Source of the DNA: Endocalyx cinctus
Lineage: Eukaryota; Ascomycota; Sordariomycetes; Amphisphaeriales; Apiosporaceae
Assembly: GCA_001600455.1 (NCBI GenBank)
Contig: BCKC01000009.1
Span: 1,612,001-1,676,000, forward strand
Length of the DNA: 64,000 nucleotides
Direction: 5' to 3'
The notes beneath the pieces were generated by a model. The model had not been told where the DNA came from, did no database searches, and saw only the letters and a list, made by a program, of their open reading frames with translations. Shown here piece by piece: positions 45,049-56,832 of the stretch (positions are counted from its first letter, which is position 1; each line of letters opens with the position of its first letter). The position numbers were made by a program, and so were the translations under genes.

Positions 45049-46205
45049 TCATTCATCTATATACGCTTGAAGCTCTTGAATAATCTCACCGACCTTGACA
45101 TGCTCACCGGGTAGGTTTCCGAGCATTGCCTGAGCAGAATCGACAATGCCTTCCGCGCTACCGACTTTTTCACTCCCTCCTGCCTCGAACATCAGCTCGT
45201 GCCGGTCGGGGTCCTTTTGATTTTTTATTCGAAGGCTGCGGCCTAGGCGGTTCAGTAAGTGCATGATGAGTTGCAAAACCATGGTGAATTGCGCGTTGGA
45301 AGAGCTGGAGCTTTGCAAGAATGGCGGTTGCGACTCGGTCCCATTATCTAAAGACCTCCTAATACTGTGACAAACTGCGCGGAATAGTTCTAAGACATGT
45401 TGGTGCGAGGCAAGAGCCAGGAAAATCGGGCCGCTACTCTCGCTATGTGGATGCGGATCGCTTCCATCGCGCGACGTGGGTGGTGGGGAGCCACATGTGC
45501 TGCCCGCCAGAGGGATGCTATTAATGACGCGAACCAACGTGTTTGCGGCCCCGTATGCCTCGTTCACCACGGGTGAGTTGACCATCGAAGGTGTGGCAAT
45601 GACGGTGGTCTCAAGTTCTCGCGTGGCGTCCATGATCCGACTGCTCAGTCTCATAAGCTGCCCGGTCAACGTTTCTTTTCCTTCCTCCCAAGATAGTGCC
45701 CGGCTAGTCCCTGAGCCCTCTTGAGCTCTGATGCTGCTATCGCCATGATATGTGATTTCAAGGTCGTCGTCGTTGTTGTTATTGTTGCCGCTGTTGTTCC
45801 AGCTATATGCTTCGCTATTATCGATACAGGTCATGCTCGTGTCGAGTGACCGCATCATCAAGTCGTTGATGTCAAATCCCCCGTTATCCCTGTTTATGAG
45901 CACGCCTGAGCGCTCCTGGCTGAGATGTGCATTTCTTCTGGGTGATGTGACGTCTTCTCCCTTAGAGCGTTTATTTCTCTGTCTCACTATACATGACACG
46001 ATACACTGTTCAGTTCCGGATAGTAATGAGCAAGGGAATTCTATGACGTACAGCTGTATACACAGGGCACATCCGCCTTTGTGCACCGCTCGCATGGTGT
46101 GAGATGGTCATTACCAGCACTAATTGTCATTGGCAAGTCCCAATTCTTCAAGCATCGGACCTTCTGGTGACGACAACGATCACATGATTGTCTCTGAGGG
46201 AACAT
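45049..46205 (-). CDS. Zn2Cys6 transcription factor (AflR-like), probable cluster regulator
   Basis: Nuclear binuclear-zinc regulator, 363 residues from exons 46205-46052 and 45986-45049. The true start is the ATG at 46205 ([12 protein letters not shown]). The zinc cluster is [11 protein letters not shown], a 20-residue spacer, then [11 protein letters not shown], with all six cysteines, followed by VYS and, across a 65-base intron, the basic linker LRQRNKRSK. The spacer between Cys3 and Cys4 is longer than usual. The middle is low-complexity ([14 protein letters not shown]). The C-terminal half resembles the AflR regulatory domain ([37 protein letters not shown]). It lies 2.9 kb downstream of the PKS with no other gene between. 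Its own promoter lacks the strong CCGACC arrays. Confidence 0.88.
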
Positions 46206-47364
46206 TCTGCCGGCGAATTGCGCGGGAGGAAGCGCGGTTGTATGTCTATAACCGGAACGAGACGGTGAGCAGCGGCGAGGACTATTCTTAGTAGCTCGGT
46301 CTAATTGCGCTAAAAAAAAGGACTTTATACGAAATATACTTGAAACAAGCAGACTTGATGGGAAGTGCTGAAAGCTTATTGATATTTCAGATTAACGTCA
46401 ACTCTTTTTATCAAGGAGGGGTATGTTGGTCCGCTTACATGTCCGCTTCAATCCTGTACAAGTACTCCCGTCCCCGTCGTCGTGAAGGAGTGTTCTGGGA
46501 TCAGGAATGGTTAGTTAGTAGCAAGGCCCACTTATGTGATGCGCTTACAGCCTGACAGCCATAACAGCTCGCAAGGGCTGGCAAGGGTGAAAAAATGTCA
46601 GTGCGACGCCAGGATATCCGCATCTTAATCGTTATACTTTGATTGGCCCAGGTATTGTCCCAGATATCGTCCCAGGTGATGTCCTAGATATTGGTCTCCG
46701 TGTAGCTACGTACAATGTTACGTATATACTCCATATAACGTCTAGCTGTGTCGCCTGATCTTAATCTTATACAACATTACTGGGGGCGGAGTAACTGTCT
46801 ATCTTCCAGCACTCTGCTTGTGTACATATACATACCTAGTAAGCCAGGCTGTAATCAAAATAGCTCGCGCACCAACCCAAGATCACTAGAAGTTACCTAT
46901 TTCATGTGTAGATTTTTTATATGAAGAAATATGTAATAATAGCAATATTGACATAGATAAAATGAGAAAAAGACGAAGAGTTTTATTTTGTCTTCTAATT
47001 TTTATATATCGCAAGTATATATCATGAAACTATGTAGTATTGCTCGTACGTCAAAATCTTATAAGAAATGCGCAAACTATTTTGATCACCGCCTGTAAGC
47101 TAAGAGTTATGCATTCCTTCTTACGTAAGCTGACAGGGCGGCCAATAAAGTTGAAAACTCGGGCAGTCGGGCTTCTGGGAGGAATAGGGAAGTACCTGAT
47201 AAGCTTATAATACACTTTAAGGAAAGCACAATCATCCTACGGGACAAATATCAATAAAGTTCAGTTGGCTCATTTGGCCCAGTTGGTTAAAACAAATATG
47301 ACGCTATTCTTGCTTATTTATTTGTTTATTTATGTATTTCATGACAAAGTGATACTTGGTAACT

Positions 47365-47519
47365 GGAGGTGAGCTTGCATCCCACAGAAGGACCTGAGTT
47401 TACGATTTTTCCTGTGCCACACAGAAAAGATAAGTAAGATAAGAAAACGAAAGGGGTTTCAAAGAAAAGACGGTTCCATAGAGGCGTGTAGAAGAAGAAC
47501 CTTTGTAAACTCAGGCACT
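47365..47519 (+). repeat. About 150-bp dispersed repeat, copy 3
   Basis: Begins GGAGGTGAGCTTGCATCCCA and ends AAACTCAGGCA. Matches copies at 17872-18020 and 21911-22056 with more divergence. Confidence 0.7.
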
Positions 47520-49399
47520 AAGTCCGCTCTACGCTTCCCCGGAGACATAAGCTGCGGTATACTCTTCTATATAAATATCATACAATACCGAAGCATATCT
47601 CTTAAACTTAACAATTAGTAGGAGGGTACATATAATACACTATAAGGACAGGCTCAAACGTCCTTAGGGACGTATCATCATTAAGCTCAGTTAGCGTCAT
47701 CGTTATCATATTTACTCCACACTTTACAGCCCGGACTACTCACGATTTCTTGATATATTGAACACGAACAAAACAGAAGACTCTGTATTTCGGGGTATAT
47801 ATCTTATTGATAAAACCAAACTAACTAACTAAGTATAGACTTCTTGGGAATTAAGTATACTTTTTGGCTCTGCGTTAGTTATCTCTCTGTGTTATTAATC
47901 AGCACCGCCACAATATTAAACTTCTTTCTGAGTTGCTTTCTTCACGCAGTGCTGTACTTTTCCTTCTTCTCCATTGAAAATTTATCAACACGTTATCTTC
48001 CTCTTAAAACGTGTATAAGATTGAGAAATCCTGGATTAATCGGGCAATACTTTAATTTCATAAATCGTGAAGAGTAAACCCCGAGTAGTACGTCTTACTC
48101 CGAGCCGACGAATTTTCCCCTTTTTGTCGTCTTGCACTTTTTTGTTTTTGCCAAGTTCGGACGTTTCAGCTAACGTAAGACAGATAGGCGTATATCACGT
48201 ACTAATACCCTAGTAAGTAGTCGGCTGATTTTTATATGGCGCTTACGTCTTTATTCTGAAGGGTTCTACGTGTAATTCCCTCCTGGATATAGTACGGACA
48301 CATCCTAGCAAATCTTTCCTAGCTATTTGCCGTCAAATCTATAACATGATAATAACTCTTTCCCCGCGTATAATGTAGCAGCCCCACTAGTTATTATGCT
48401 ACAATTAAGGGATTTCTAACGTCGAGATTTTCAACACCCATATGATGAAAAACGTCATATTTCCACTTCCGATTAAAAGTATAATCATCATCCAAACTGA
48501 TATCTATTCACGTAATTTTTTTCAGGGAGCTTTTCCTAGTTTTCATGTGAGTTGACTAGTACCTGAAATTGTAAATTGGACATAATTAGTCGTTTCTTTC
48601 TAATCAGCGTCTGAAGTAATCCAGATGGTGTCATGGCCACGATTACTTTCTCTAAACACTTTTTTCCCCTTGATAAATATTATTATTCGTAAACTGCTGA
48701 GGTGGCCAGAAAATAGCGTATATAATAATAATTATACGTAATAAGAGAAAAGCTTTCACCCATCCATGGATGCTGCCTTGTGGACGTTGGAGACTGAGTA
48801 CAAGAATATCGCTATAAAGGGGGGCTAGTCCCCAATTTGTCTATATAAATCTAGATCATCCGAGACGACGTAAAACCATTACGGAGTAGAGATTAGAAGA
48901 ATAACCTACTGTTGATTTGTCCTTTTTCCAACGTATACACCTGACACTTTGATTAAAAGTTACCCGTTAGCCCGTTAACTATACTGTTATATGTAAGATC
49001 CATGGATAACCTTGGAAGTATTAGGGTGCTGTCACGGCATGGCACAGTACATACAAGTATGTGGTATATATACTTTGAATAGGAATACTCGAGGTCGGGC
49101 CAACTGCAGGTTGGTGGCACCCGCCACACAATCATATTTGTATCTTCTTAGAATATCTTATAATCATTTAATATTTTTTTTTTTTCTTTAGCTTTAGGAT
49201 CTTCCATAAATATACTAATTACTTCGAGCCTTTGCCTTAATATATCGTATATACTATCATAGCGATAAGCGAATTTTCTGCGTCATTATTACCTCTTCTT
49301 CCTACATTAATTGTCATATTTTTATGTTTAACAGGGTAAACGTGGGGCTTTACACTCCGATCCCACGCCAAGAACCCATGCCCCATGGAGGCATGCCAA

Positions 49400-49568
49400 T
49401 CCCTTTAAGTGCCAACTCCACATCACCAAGACCGCTAAACTATCCCGACTCCCGAGTAATCTTCCCAGGTGTGCCCAGCTGATAGATAGTCGGCTTTATC
49501 TTTTTCCTATCTATTAGCTGGCTGGCTGGGTGCAGTCGAAATGAATACCCGGAATAATTTAGTGTTTA
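49400..49568. mobile_element. MITE copy 2, diverged
   Basis: The left arm TCCCTTTAAGTGCCAACTCC then CATCACCAAGACCGCTAAAC matches the MITE at 13890. The centre (GATAGATAGTCGGCTTTATC, then CTATCTATTAGCT) is in the opposite orientation. The right arm is recognisable (ACCCGGAATAATTTAGTG) and then decays. Confidence 0.65.
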
Positions 49569-49596
49569 TGTATACCTTAAGTATTTTTTATTCGTG

Positions 49597-49819
49597 GGAT
49601 TTATGATGGGCTGGACACCAGCAACTGGACAGGCATCCTCTCGATTCTGTGCGGATTCTTGCTCAACTTGGCCGGAATCTCCCTATTAACACTGCCGAAA
49701 GTAGTCTCGTCGAAAGAGACGTCCCCGGAGCCAATGCGCGAGAGGCCTATGCGGTCGATGGATCATTCTCATGGACGATATGACTATTTGCCAACGAGCG
49801 GCAGCCTGAAAATCGAGTA
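49597..49819 (+). pseudogene. C-terminal fragment of a membrane transporter (NIPA/DUF803-like)
   Basis: An open stretch reads YDGLDTSNWTGILSIL then CGFLLNLAGISLLTLPK and a hydrophilic tail ending at a TAA near 49819. The pattern (final helix followed by LL-LPK) resembles the C-terminus of fungal NIPA-type magnesium transporters. Nothing upstream continues the protein: a decayed MITE abuts it. Probably an exon fragment left after rearrangement. Family call is tentative. Confidence 0.4.
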
Positions 49820-51700
49820 AGCCCGCCAGAGACGGTCGCGGGACCGACTATCTTGAAGATTGATAAGAGTGCGAATACAGTGTTTTTTTTTCACCCCTTT
49901 TGTTTTCGCTACATGTATCAGGGGGTATTTTGCTTTTAATAATGCACACGCCAGCAGTGGAATTGCTGGTATGATTAAAGACGATAGAACGGATCGAAAC
50001 ATATATAGCCTGGATAGACGTACTCAGTATATGAAAGCATGCATGAATTAGAGCAGGACTACGATATCACGAACTCCAAATACATAAATCATGCGATTAA
50101 CACGTCTCTCGTCAGACCGCTACCCTCTAAGATTATACATCAACCAACGTACATATGAACCACATTTAGTGGATAGCATCTTTCTGTGACTGATGGAAAT
50201 GAATATGTTGAATTGAGAAAAACCATCGTAAACTAAAACTATCTGAGAACTGTTTATCAAAATATTATTCTGCTGATCTAGTCATAAGCTAATGGTATAT
50301 CAGTTACAAAGTGGTAGAATAGTTGTTAAGTTAAAGTTGATATTGACCCACTCCCCTCTAAGTTCATCTGTTAGGCAAAACGGAGGACTCCATCTGTTAT
50401 GATGGGGCGCCGTGGGGTTTAGCTATATTTAGTGCATCTAGCTTATTGTTATTGTGGATTATGGGAGCCCATCCACTTTCATAAGTACTTACTTAAGTAC
50501 TTTGGCAGGTTGGTTGAATAAGTACTTGGGTTATAGGGCGTTCACAAGCGCTATAAATTTTAGAATAGTTGTAAAAAAAATAAAAATAAAAGAGAACTCC
50601 TAGTTAATTCAATATTAAGCGTTGTGGATTTCACAACTCTTGTGACTATTTTCGCAGTGCTACAACGCTTGTGGCCCTGCACAAATTCCCGCTACAGTAC
50701 TTAAGAAAGTACTTTCAGTAGGTAGTCGGGCCTGTCAAGCCTATAGGAATGCTAAAGTCAAACCCACTAACCACGCCGAATATGAATTAGAGCACTGTAT
50801 ATTAAATAGAGTAAGAGGATTTGCTGTAGGCGATTAACTAGTATCTGCAACATACAACCAAATATTCAAAATTATCCCCTCATTTCTCAGTATTAGTCTC
50901 TTTCACAAACAGTGAATAATCACAGTAATATTTAACTATAGCGACGAAAAGTTTCAACAGAAGTTCCCATAAACCACTCTCTTTCTTCCATAACAACAAC
51001 GAATAATTTCTCGTCCACCTTCTGCGAATCTACAGTTAGCCGAGCGAGCACGACAGTTTTCATAGTTCGAAGCTTCAATGTTTCCTTCCTGGTCAATACC
51101 CTATGCTCGAACAGGGTCTTCCACCTCGATACGATCTTCACTTGGTCTTGGAGAGGTGAAAGAAGACGAAGAGGGTGTACAACACGCAGTACCCGCTCTA
51201 GAAGAATCTCCCTCGGCATATGCTAATTCCAAACCGTAGAGTTTATTATATGTGGTGTTGTGACTAAATTGATGTGAATCACAATTTCGTATGAAGCTCA
51301 TCCAGCCGTTCTATCACTTTCATCCAAAGTTTCGCCGTTACCAAGCTTGCTAACTTGCTTCAATCAACTTCGAGTGAATAGAACAAGGTATGGAATATGA
51401 CGTAGTAATAGTAAGTCTTTGATATTCAGCCTAACTAGTTACTAAATAATTACCCAGGGGTTGCGCAGCAAGGTTTTCTCGACTTTGCTCTTGAGCGTGA
51501 TCTTGGGGTGACCCTGGTTCTATTTTGGCCACGGCCACCATCCTCGTAATGGCATATTATCGTATATAGTGTTACAATTTGTATCTGATCTCCATGTACG
51601 AAAACTATATATTGCCTTGGCACCAGGCGTAGACCAGGCGTACGTAGAATGTATAATTCCCGGGCGAAGATTAGTTAATCTGAATTTACGCAACGTATCC

Positions 51701-51926
51701 TGTTGCTATAGTATGGCCGATGTGAGAGAAAACATATGTACGATGAGGTCTAATAATTCAACTATTCTAATAACTATAATATGTTATGTTGAATAACTTA
51801 TATACACGAAATAAAGGGTTGTTTTTGGTATAATTTGTATGGTAAATTACCCTAAACTAGTGGGAATATTAGTTATATTATGTATGTTATGCGCGGCCAT
51901 GTTGTAATAATCATCCCTGCGTAACA
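51701..51926 (+). mobile_element. LTR family A copy 2, diverged
   Basis: Begins TGTTGCTATAGTATGGCCG and ends CCTGCGTAACA, parallel to the copy at 26802-27010. About 85% similar over the first 185 bases by eye. No matching flanking duplication found. Confidence 0.7.
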
Positions 51927-52244
51927 ACAGCGCTCTCATCAGCGGCGGTCTTGATCGCGCCGGAATCATCTAGCTCGAGATGGTGCTGTGAGATAGCGAT
52001 AGGAAAATGTATCGGAATGCCAACTAGGAACATACTTTGATACCTGCAGGACTATTACGAGCATAGAACTTTTCCCCCCTTACTAGGTTTGGGGTATAGA
52101 CCTGGGAGTCGTACCACCTTCTGACGTTGTAATTAACCTCGCTTCCTTAGCGCGCTGATTTCCCTCTTCGAACTGTTTCTGTTGGGTTAAAATCGTAAGA
52201 TTTTACTGTTCTAAAAAATGAAGTTGTTATTATTATTGTTTGTG

Positions 52245-52344
52245 AAATAATTCTGCTAGTCAGAATTATTTCGAGTGTAAGTGAGCTGGCGCACAGGCCA
52301 GCTCCGCACCGGCCACATACACCAGCCTGTGGCTGGTGATGTGG
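52245..52344. repeat. Three consecutive short hairpins
   Basis: AAATAATTCTG/CAGAATTATTT with a 5-base loop, GAGCTGGC/GGCCAGCTC, and CCACATACACCAGCC/GGCTGGTGATGTGG with a 3-base loop follow one another within 100 bases. Function unknown; possibly a small transposable element end. Confidence 0.55.
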
Positions 52345-53676
52345 CTGGTGTGGCTTATACTCCAATTAGCTACTAATAATCAACAGTCTGTTAAATGGCA
52401 ACTTCCAATTTCGTAACACATACGTGGAAGACCAAGTATAGCGACGACGAGGTTGGGATGGATAAGTAGCTCACATATTGAAGTATAAGAGAGACTACCC
52501 TGGAAGAGGCAGGAAAATAATAATAGAGATATTTAGGAATACTAGACGACGACAACATCAAGGTTTAACATTTCCTGAACTATTAAAATATAGACTGTGG
52601 GCTAATTTTTGAAATTTTACATGTAAGAAATATATTTTGCAAATTAATTTGCGAACAAAAGTTCTCCGTCACACACTCGTACTCATGTTTCGCCCAAAGG
52701 ACTTATAAGAAAGGGAGTAGTAATGGTGTAAAAGTTATTACGAAACCTATCTCAACCCACTAGAAAGTAATTTCTAGTCGCAGTGGGCGATTCATATTTA
52801 TTCAACTATGCATGGTCAAGTACTGTGGGTTAATTTTTCAAATCTCTCATAAAAATGGAAGTTTTCGGGTTTACTTTTGCGAACACGAAATCTCCAACAT
52901 AAATCGAGAGCCGGCATAAGACCAAAGGGTATATGAGTTGGGAATGCATAGTGGTTAATAGACTACTACCTAACCTAACTTAGTCCACTATGGAGTTCTT
53001 CTTTAGTGGTGTCCTAAGGCCCAACCAACTCTTGATAGTATATAGTCACGTACTGTTTTCATCAAAAGGCATGATTATAGCGAGGGTATTAAGCCTATGG
53101 TGAATCCCCTAGTAGGTGGGGGATACCTAAGATTCATTTTGGGGAGTGAGGATGGCACTCCACCATACCTAAAGAGAGTTTGCCCAGTAGCTTTACTTTG
53201 GGAATTACAGTGGTATCTGACCCACTGCAGTTTTTACTGTACAGGTACCGCGCCCTTCTAAGAGGAAAGGGTTCAAGAGCGTAATGTGAGGTGTTGCCGC
53301 CTTGCTGTCTCATCCTCTCACCCCCACACCTTCGCGCAACCAGTTCTTGGGATTCTTAGGTGTTACTAAAAAGTCTCGTACTTAAAAAGATAGTGTTGTG
53401 GTCCTTTATACAGCCTTGTAGCTTCGGCTCGGTCGCGGGGGATTCATGGCAGCTATCGTCCCCCTTGGAGAGGTGTTTTGATACTAATCCAGGAAGCGGT
53501 GCTTCCCTGTGGATATGTCTGCTTGACGTGTCTACAGGCAAAGGAAGCTTGCCGGCCATTCGGTTCTTAGGGAACGGTGGAACAGGAGGTACCAGTTGAA
53601 TAAAGGCTGCGAGGGTTGGGATCCTCGTTGACCGGAGCAGCTGTTACTGCCTTCTATTTGGAACCTGGTAGTAGCA

Positions 53677-53964
53677 GGTCCTGTTATATATATAAAACTC
53701 TTTGTGTCTCTGGCATTTGTGGGATCTATGAGTTCGCAAGTAGGTCCTGTTATATATAGCTCCTTGTGCCTCTGGCACGTGTAGGAAGTGAGACCTGGCA
53801 CTTCCTAATACATCTTTTGGACAGATGGGATTTGCCATTAGGCATCTCTCAGTCCGTGTTGGATTTGCAAATATGTGCATCTCCTGGTACATCTCTTGAC
53901 CCCATGGGATTTTCTTCTAGGCGTTTCCCGGTCCGTGTTGGATTGCAAGTGATTTTGCATCTCC
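53677..53964 (+). repeat. Degenerate tandem direct repeats
   Basis: Two units beginning GGTCCTGTTATATATA (53677 and 53741), then two roughly 82-base units containing CAGTCCGTGTTGGAT or CGGTCCGTGTTGGAT (53800-53882 and 53883-53964). Each pair is about 70-80% similar by eye. The region is G-rich compared with its surroundings. Confidence 0.6.
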
Positions 53965-54330
53965 TTCTACTATATATATATCCTCCTAGGGGGGGATAGC
54001 TGTCCTGGGGAACCCTGACATTAAACTGCCTACTAGCGGGGATCGCTGCTTGGTCAAGATCTGGTGACGGCCAGGGGTTCCTTACTTCCAGTGACAGCAC
54101 ATCCCTCCAGATATGGTCCCACCTAAGTGGCGATATGGTGTGATAACATGACCGCAAAGAAATAGGTTGACCCGAAAGGGGCCCCGGCGCAGGATGGCAG
54201 CGGCTAGTATAAATAAGCGGCTAGCCCTGGGCCTTTTTTACCAGAACGCAGACATTGTTAAAAAAAAATATCAAAAAAGAAAGACATGCATGATCTTGGA
54301 AAAAAATATTGAGAGAAAAAAACAAATATC

Positions 54331-54341
<11 letters not shown>

Positions 54342-54361
<20 letters not shown>

Positions 54362-54364
54362 TAT
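54342..54364. repeat. AT dinucleotide microsatellite
   Basis: About eleven AT units preceded by an A-run. A CATGCATGATCTTGGA word occurs just upstream (54286) and again at 54526. Confidence 0.85.
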
Positions 54365-55472
54365 AGATAATTACAGACAAAATATGGAGAAAGACATGGG
54401 GATGCCCAGTTTCTGAAACTGTCAAGTCTTGGCAGATTGACTCTTTTACGGCGCTACTGCCAGGGATCGGGTTCCTGGCATATGACATTATTTAAAAAAT
54501 GAGAAAAAAAAGAGGAAAAAAAAACATGCATGATCTTGGATAAAAGACACTTTTATGAAATCTACAAGGCCCCTTTGGTAGATGAGATTTATTTTGCGTT
54601 ATACTATCAGCTTCTAGAATCTTCTGGTAGGCGATGGTATCAGTGTGCGCTACTGCTGGGGATTTTATTTTCAGCAGATGTGGTTAATGGGGTGGTGTCC
54701 AGCAGGAGGGTTACTCCCCGAAAAATGTCATACCCATGCGAGGAACTAGGGGACGGTACTAGGGTTCTTCCTTAGTGCTTCCCCTAGGATCTCGGAACAA
54801 TTGGCTAGGGTCCTTCTCGTAGCTGTTGTTTTAGGGCTGGGGAGGATACAAGCGGATGATGTCTCAAGGATAACTCTAGGCGCTTAGGTGTTTCTAGTCT
54901 AAAAGGTCTCTCGTATTGCGGACCTGGTTCTAAGGGATAGTACTAGGCTAGGCTAGGTCAGGGGCAGCATGATCCGCCTGCTTGGACGACGTGGTTGAGA
55001 ACTTCCTCCCTAGTATTTCCTGTAAAATAGAGTAATGAATTAGCTTAAGGTGCTTCTTTTTGCTGTTTGTTTCGCGGGCCGTGGGAAGATGCACGGGGAT
55101 GATGTCTTGAAGATGACTTGGGTGCCTAGGTACCTATAGTCTAGAGAGTCTCTCATATTGCGGACCATGGTTACAGGTGGGGGCGAGGGGTTTGGTCTGG
55201 AGGAGGGGGTGCTTTCCCTGGGTCAGTGGTGGGTCCTCCCTTTTAGATAGTGCTAAACGTACTGCATGCAGAGTAGTCGTAAAAGCGCTATAATTCATCG
55301 TATACTAGATTCTGTAGCTTTGGGGGTATGCACGGAACCCCCAAAAACTAACAGTCGCAGGAATCCTTTGGTCGCAGAGGGGGGCCTCCCCAGGCCCCGG
55401 GACAGGGCGGGTCCTCCGGCTTAGTAATTATGCTCTAATTATTCTTTTCTTGACTCTGCCCAAGTGGGCAAG

Positions 55473-55682
55473 CTACCAGGGGGGTAATTATATCTATGCT
55501 CAGCCTTTCCCCCACCCTCTTCCCTCACGCTACGTTAGGTAGCTTAGCCGTACATTGGCACAGTAGGATCACAGCAGGGCCTTGTTGTGAGTGACTACTG
55601 TGCCAGTGTACGGTTGAGTAGCCATTAGCGTGGCGTGGGGGAGGGGAGAGGCTGAACGTCTCTACATTAACCCGCCTGGTAG
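55473..55682. mobile_element. 210-bp near-perfect palindrome (foldback/MITE-like)
   Basis: Arms start CTACCAGG and end CCTGGTAG. The inner part GGCACAGTAG ... CTACTGTGCC pairs perfectly, and the centre closes down to GGCC. Arms of about 105 bases show only scattered mismatches. No coding capacity; target duplication not evident. Confidence 0.8.
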
Positions 55683-56569
55683 TAATGGCCTCTTATTGAT
55701 GTTTTCATAATGTCATATACCATCTCCTACTAAAGGTGGACCGGAAGTGCCGGCATCATCTCGCATTTCTGGGCTTGTTGGACTCCATCTTTTAATCCAA
55801 ATCCCAACACTATATTAACGTGGTACCTTTGACCGTTCTGTTGGTTCAATCCCGACATTATCACTGGTACCTACATGGCACAGGCTTGGTGGGTTGGGTT
55901 GTCTGGGGGTATTGGGAAAAGAAGACACGATGGGTCACGATGGCTCTTGAAGTTGGTTCCCTGGTGGTTCGAGACACATGGTTATTTCACCAACTTCTCG
56001 GGCAACAAGGAAGAACGAATATCAGACGGTGTCTGTGGTTATTGGGTGAGGGGTTAGAGCTAAAACAAAAGAGGAATATGTATCATGAGAGAAACCTGGT
56101 TTAGTTTGCACACAATATATGAGAGCTGGGATGATGATATTGGAGCTAAGATGATGGCAAGGTGTAAAGCTCCAGTATTCTGACCAAAACGGAGGGCTTG
56201 TTAATGAAGATGTGAGCTAAGTGCAGCCCAATTCGCTTGAGGAGGGTTTCAAGCATATCCACCTTAGGTACATACCTGATTAGATAATTAGAGAGATGTA
56301 ACATATTCTGGGCTGTACAATTGACAAAGTGGGAGAGAATCAGTTGGATAAGTGAGAGAATCAGGTGGAAAAAAATTGACAATGTAGATAATAAATTGGA
56401 GCGAGGGCCGGGAAGACATGATCTTCCCAGATAGTGCTACTGTAACCTAGAGCTAGGCCGGGTGGTCTCTAATTATGATTATTTAGAAAAGAAACTTACG
56501 GTAATTAAGTCTCAAAACTACTTTGAACCCCAAATAAGATATCTTAGCTCTGCATCTCTAACCGACCAA

Positions 56570-56832
56570 TGTGACGGAGAAGTGGGACTAAATGGGACCT
56601 GGTTTCGGAGACGTTACATTACGGAGTGGAATCAAGCTCATGAACCCGGTTTGAGTTATTGACCAACCCCTGAATTACGTAGTACTAGCTCAGGAAGCAT
56701 TATAAATAAGGTGCTGAGCTCCCGTTCGATTCATAGAAATAGATAGTTCCTTAAGCCTTAATCCAATGACATATTTACATCATATGATTACCAAGCTCCC
56801 AATTACCCTCCATAAGCTCTGAAAATCTGATA
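56570..56832 (+). mobile_element. Solo LTR, family B copy 2, with target-site duplication
   Basis: 263 bp starting TGTGACGGAGAAGTGGGAC and ending ATCTGATA, flanked by a perfect ACCAA duplication (56565-56569 and 56833-56837). Same family and orientation as 43223-43498. Confidence 0.88.

Larger units (their letters stand above)
46206..49596. other. AT-rich, gene-poor region
   Basis: Contains copy 3 of the 150-bp repeat (47365-47519), short AT runs and MITE copy 2 near its right end. Open frames here (for example near 47844-48077) lack resemblance or good starts. I see no supported gene. Confidence 0.45.

Noticed and set aside
50932..51219. 95-codon minus-strand frame, possibly spliced to 51301
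   Set aside because: Coding-like composition but no homology I can recall and no clear promoter or intron logic; it remains possible.
51900..52060. Possible tail of a gene on the minus strand (DDSGAIKTAADESAVVTQG-like reading)
   Set aside because: Only about 20 plausible residues next to an LTR end; too short to assign.
55875..56104. Plus-strand frame of 60-94 codons just after the palindrome
   Set aside because: Low-complexity Trp/Gly-rich reading in G-rich repeat DNA with no family match.
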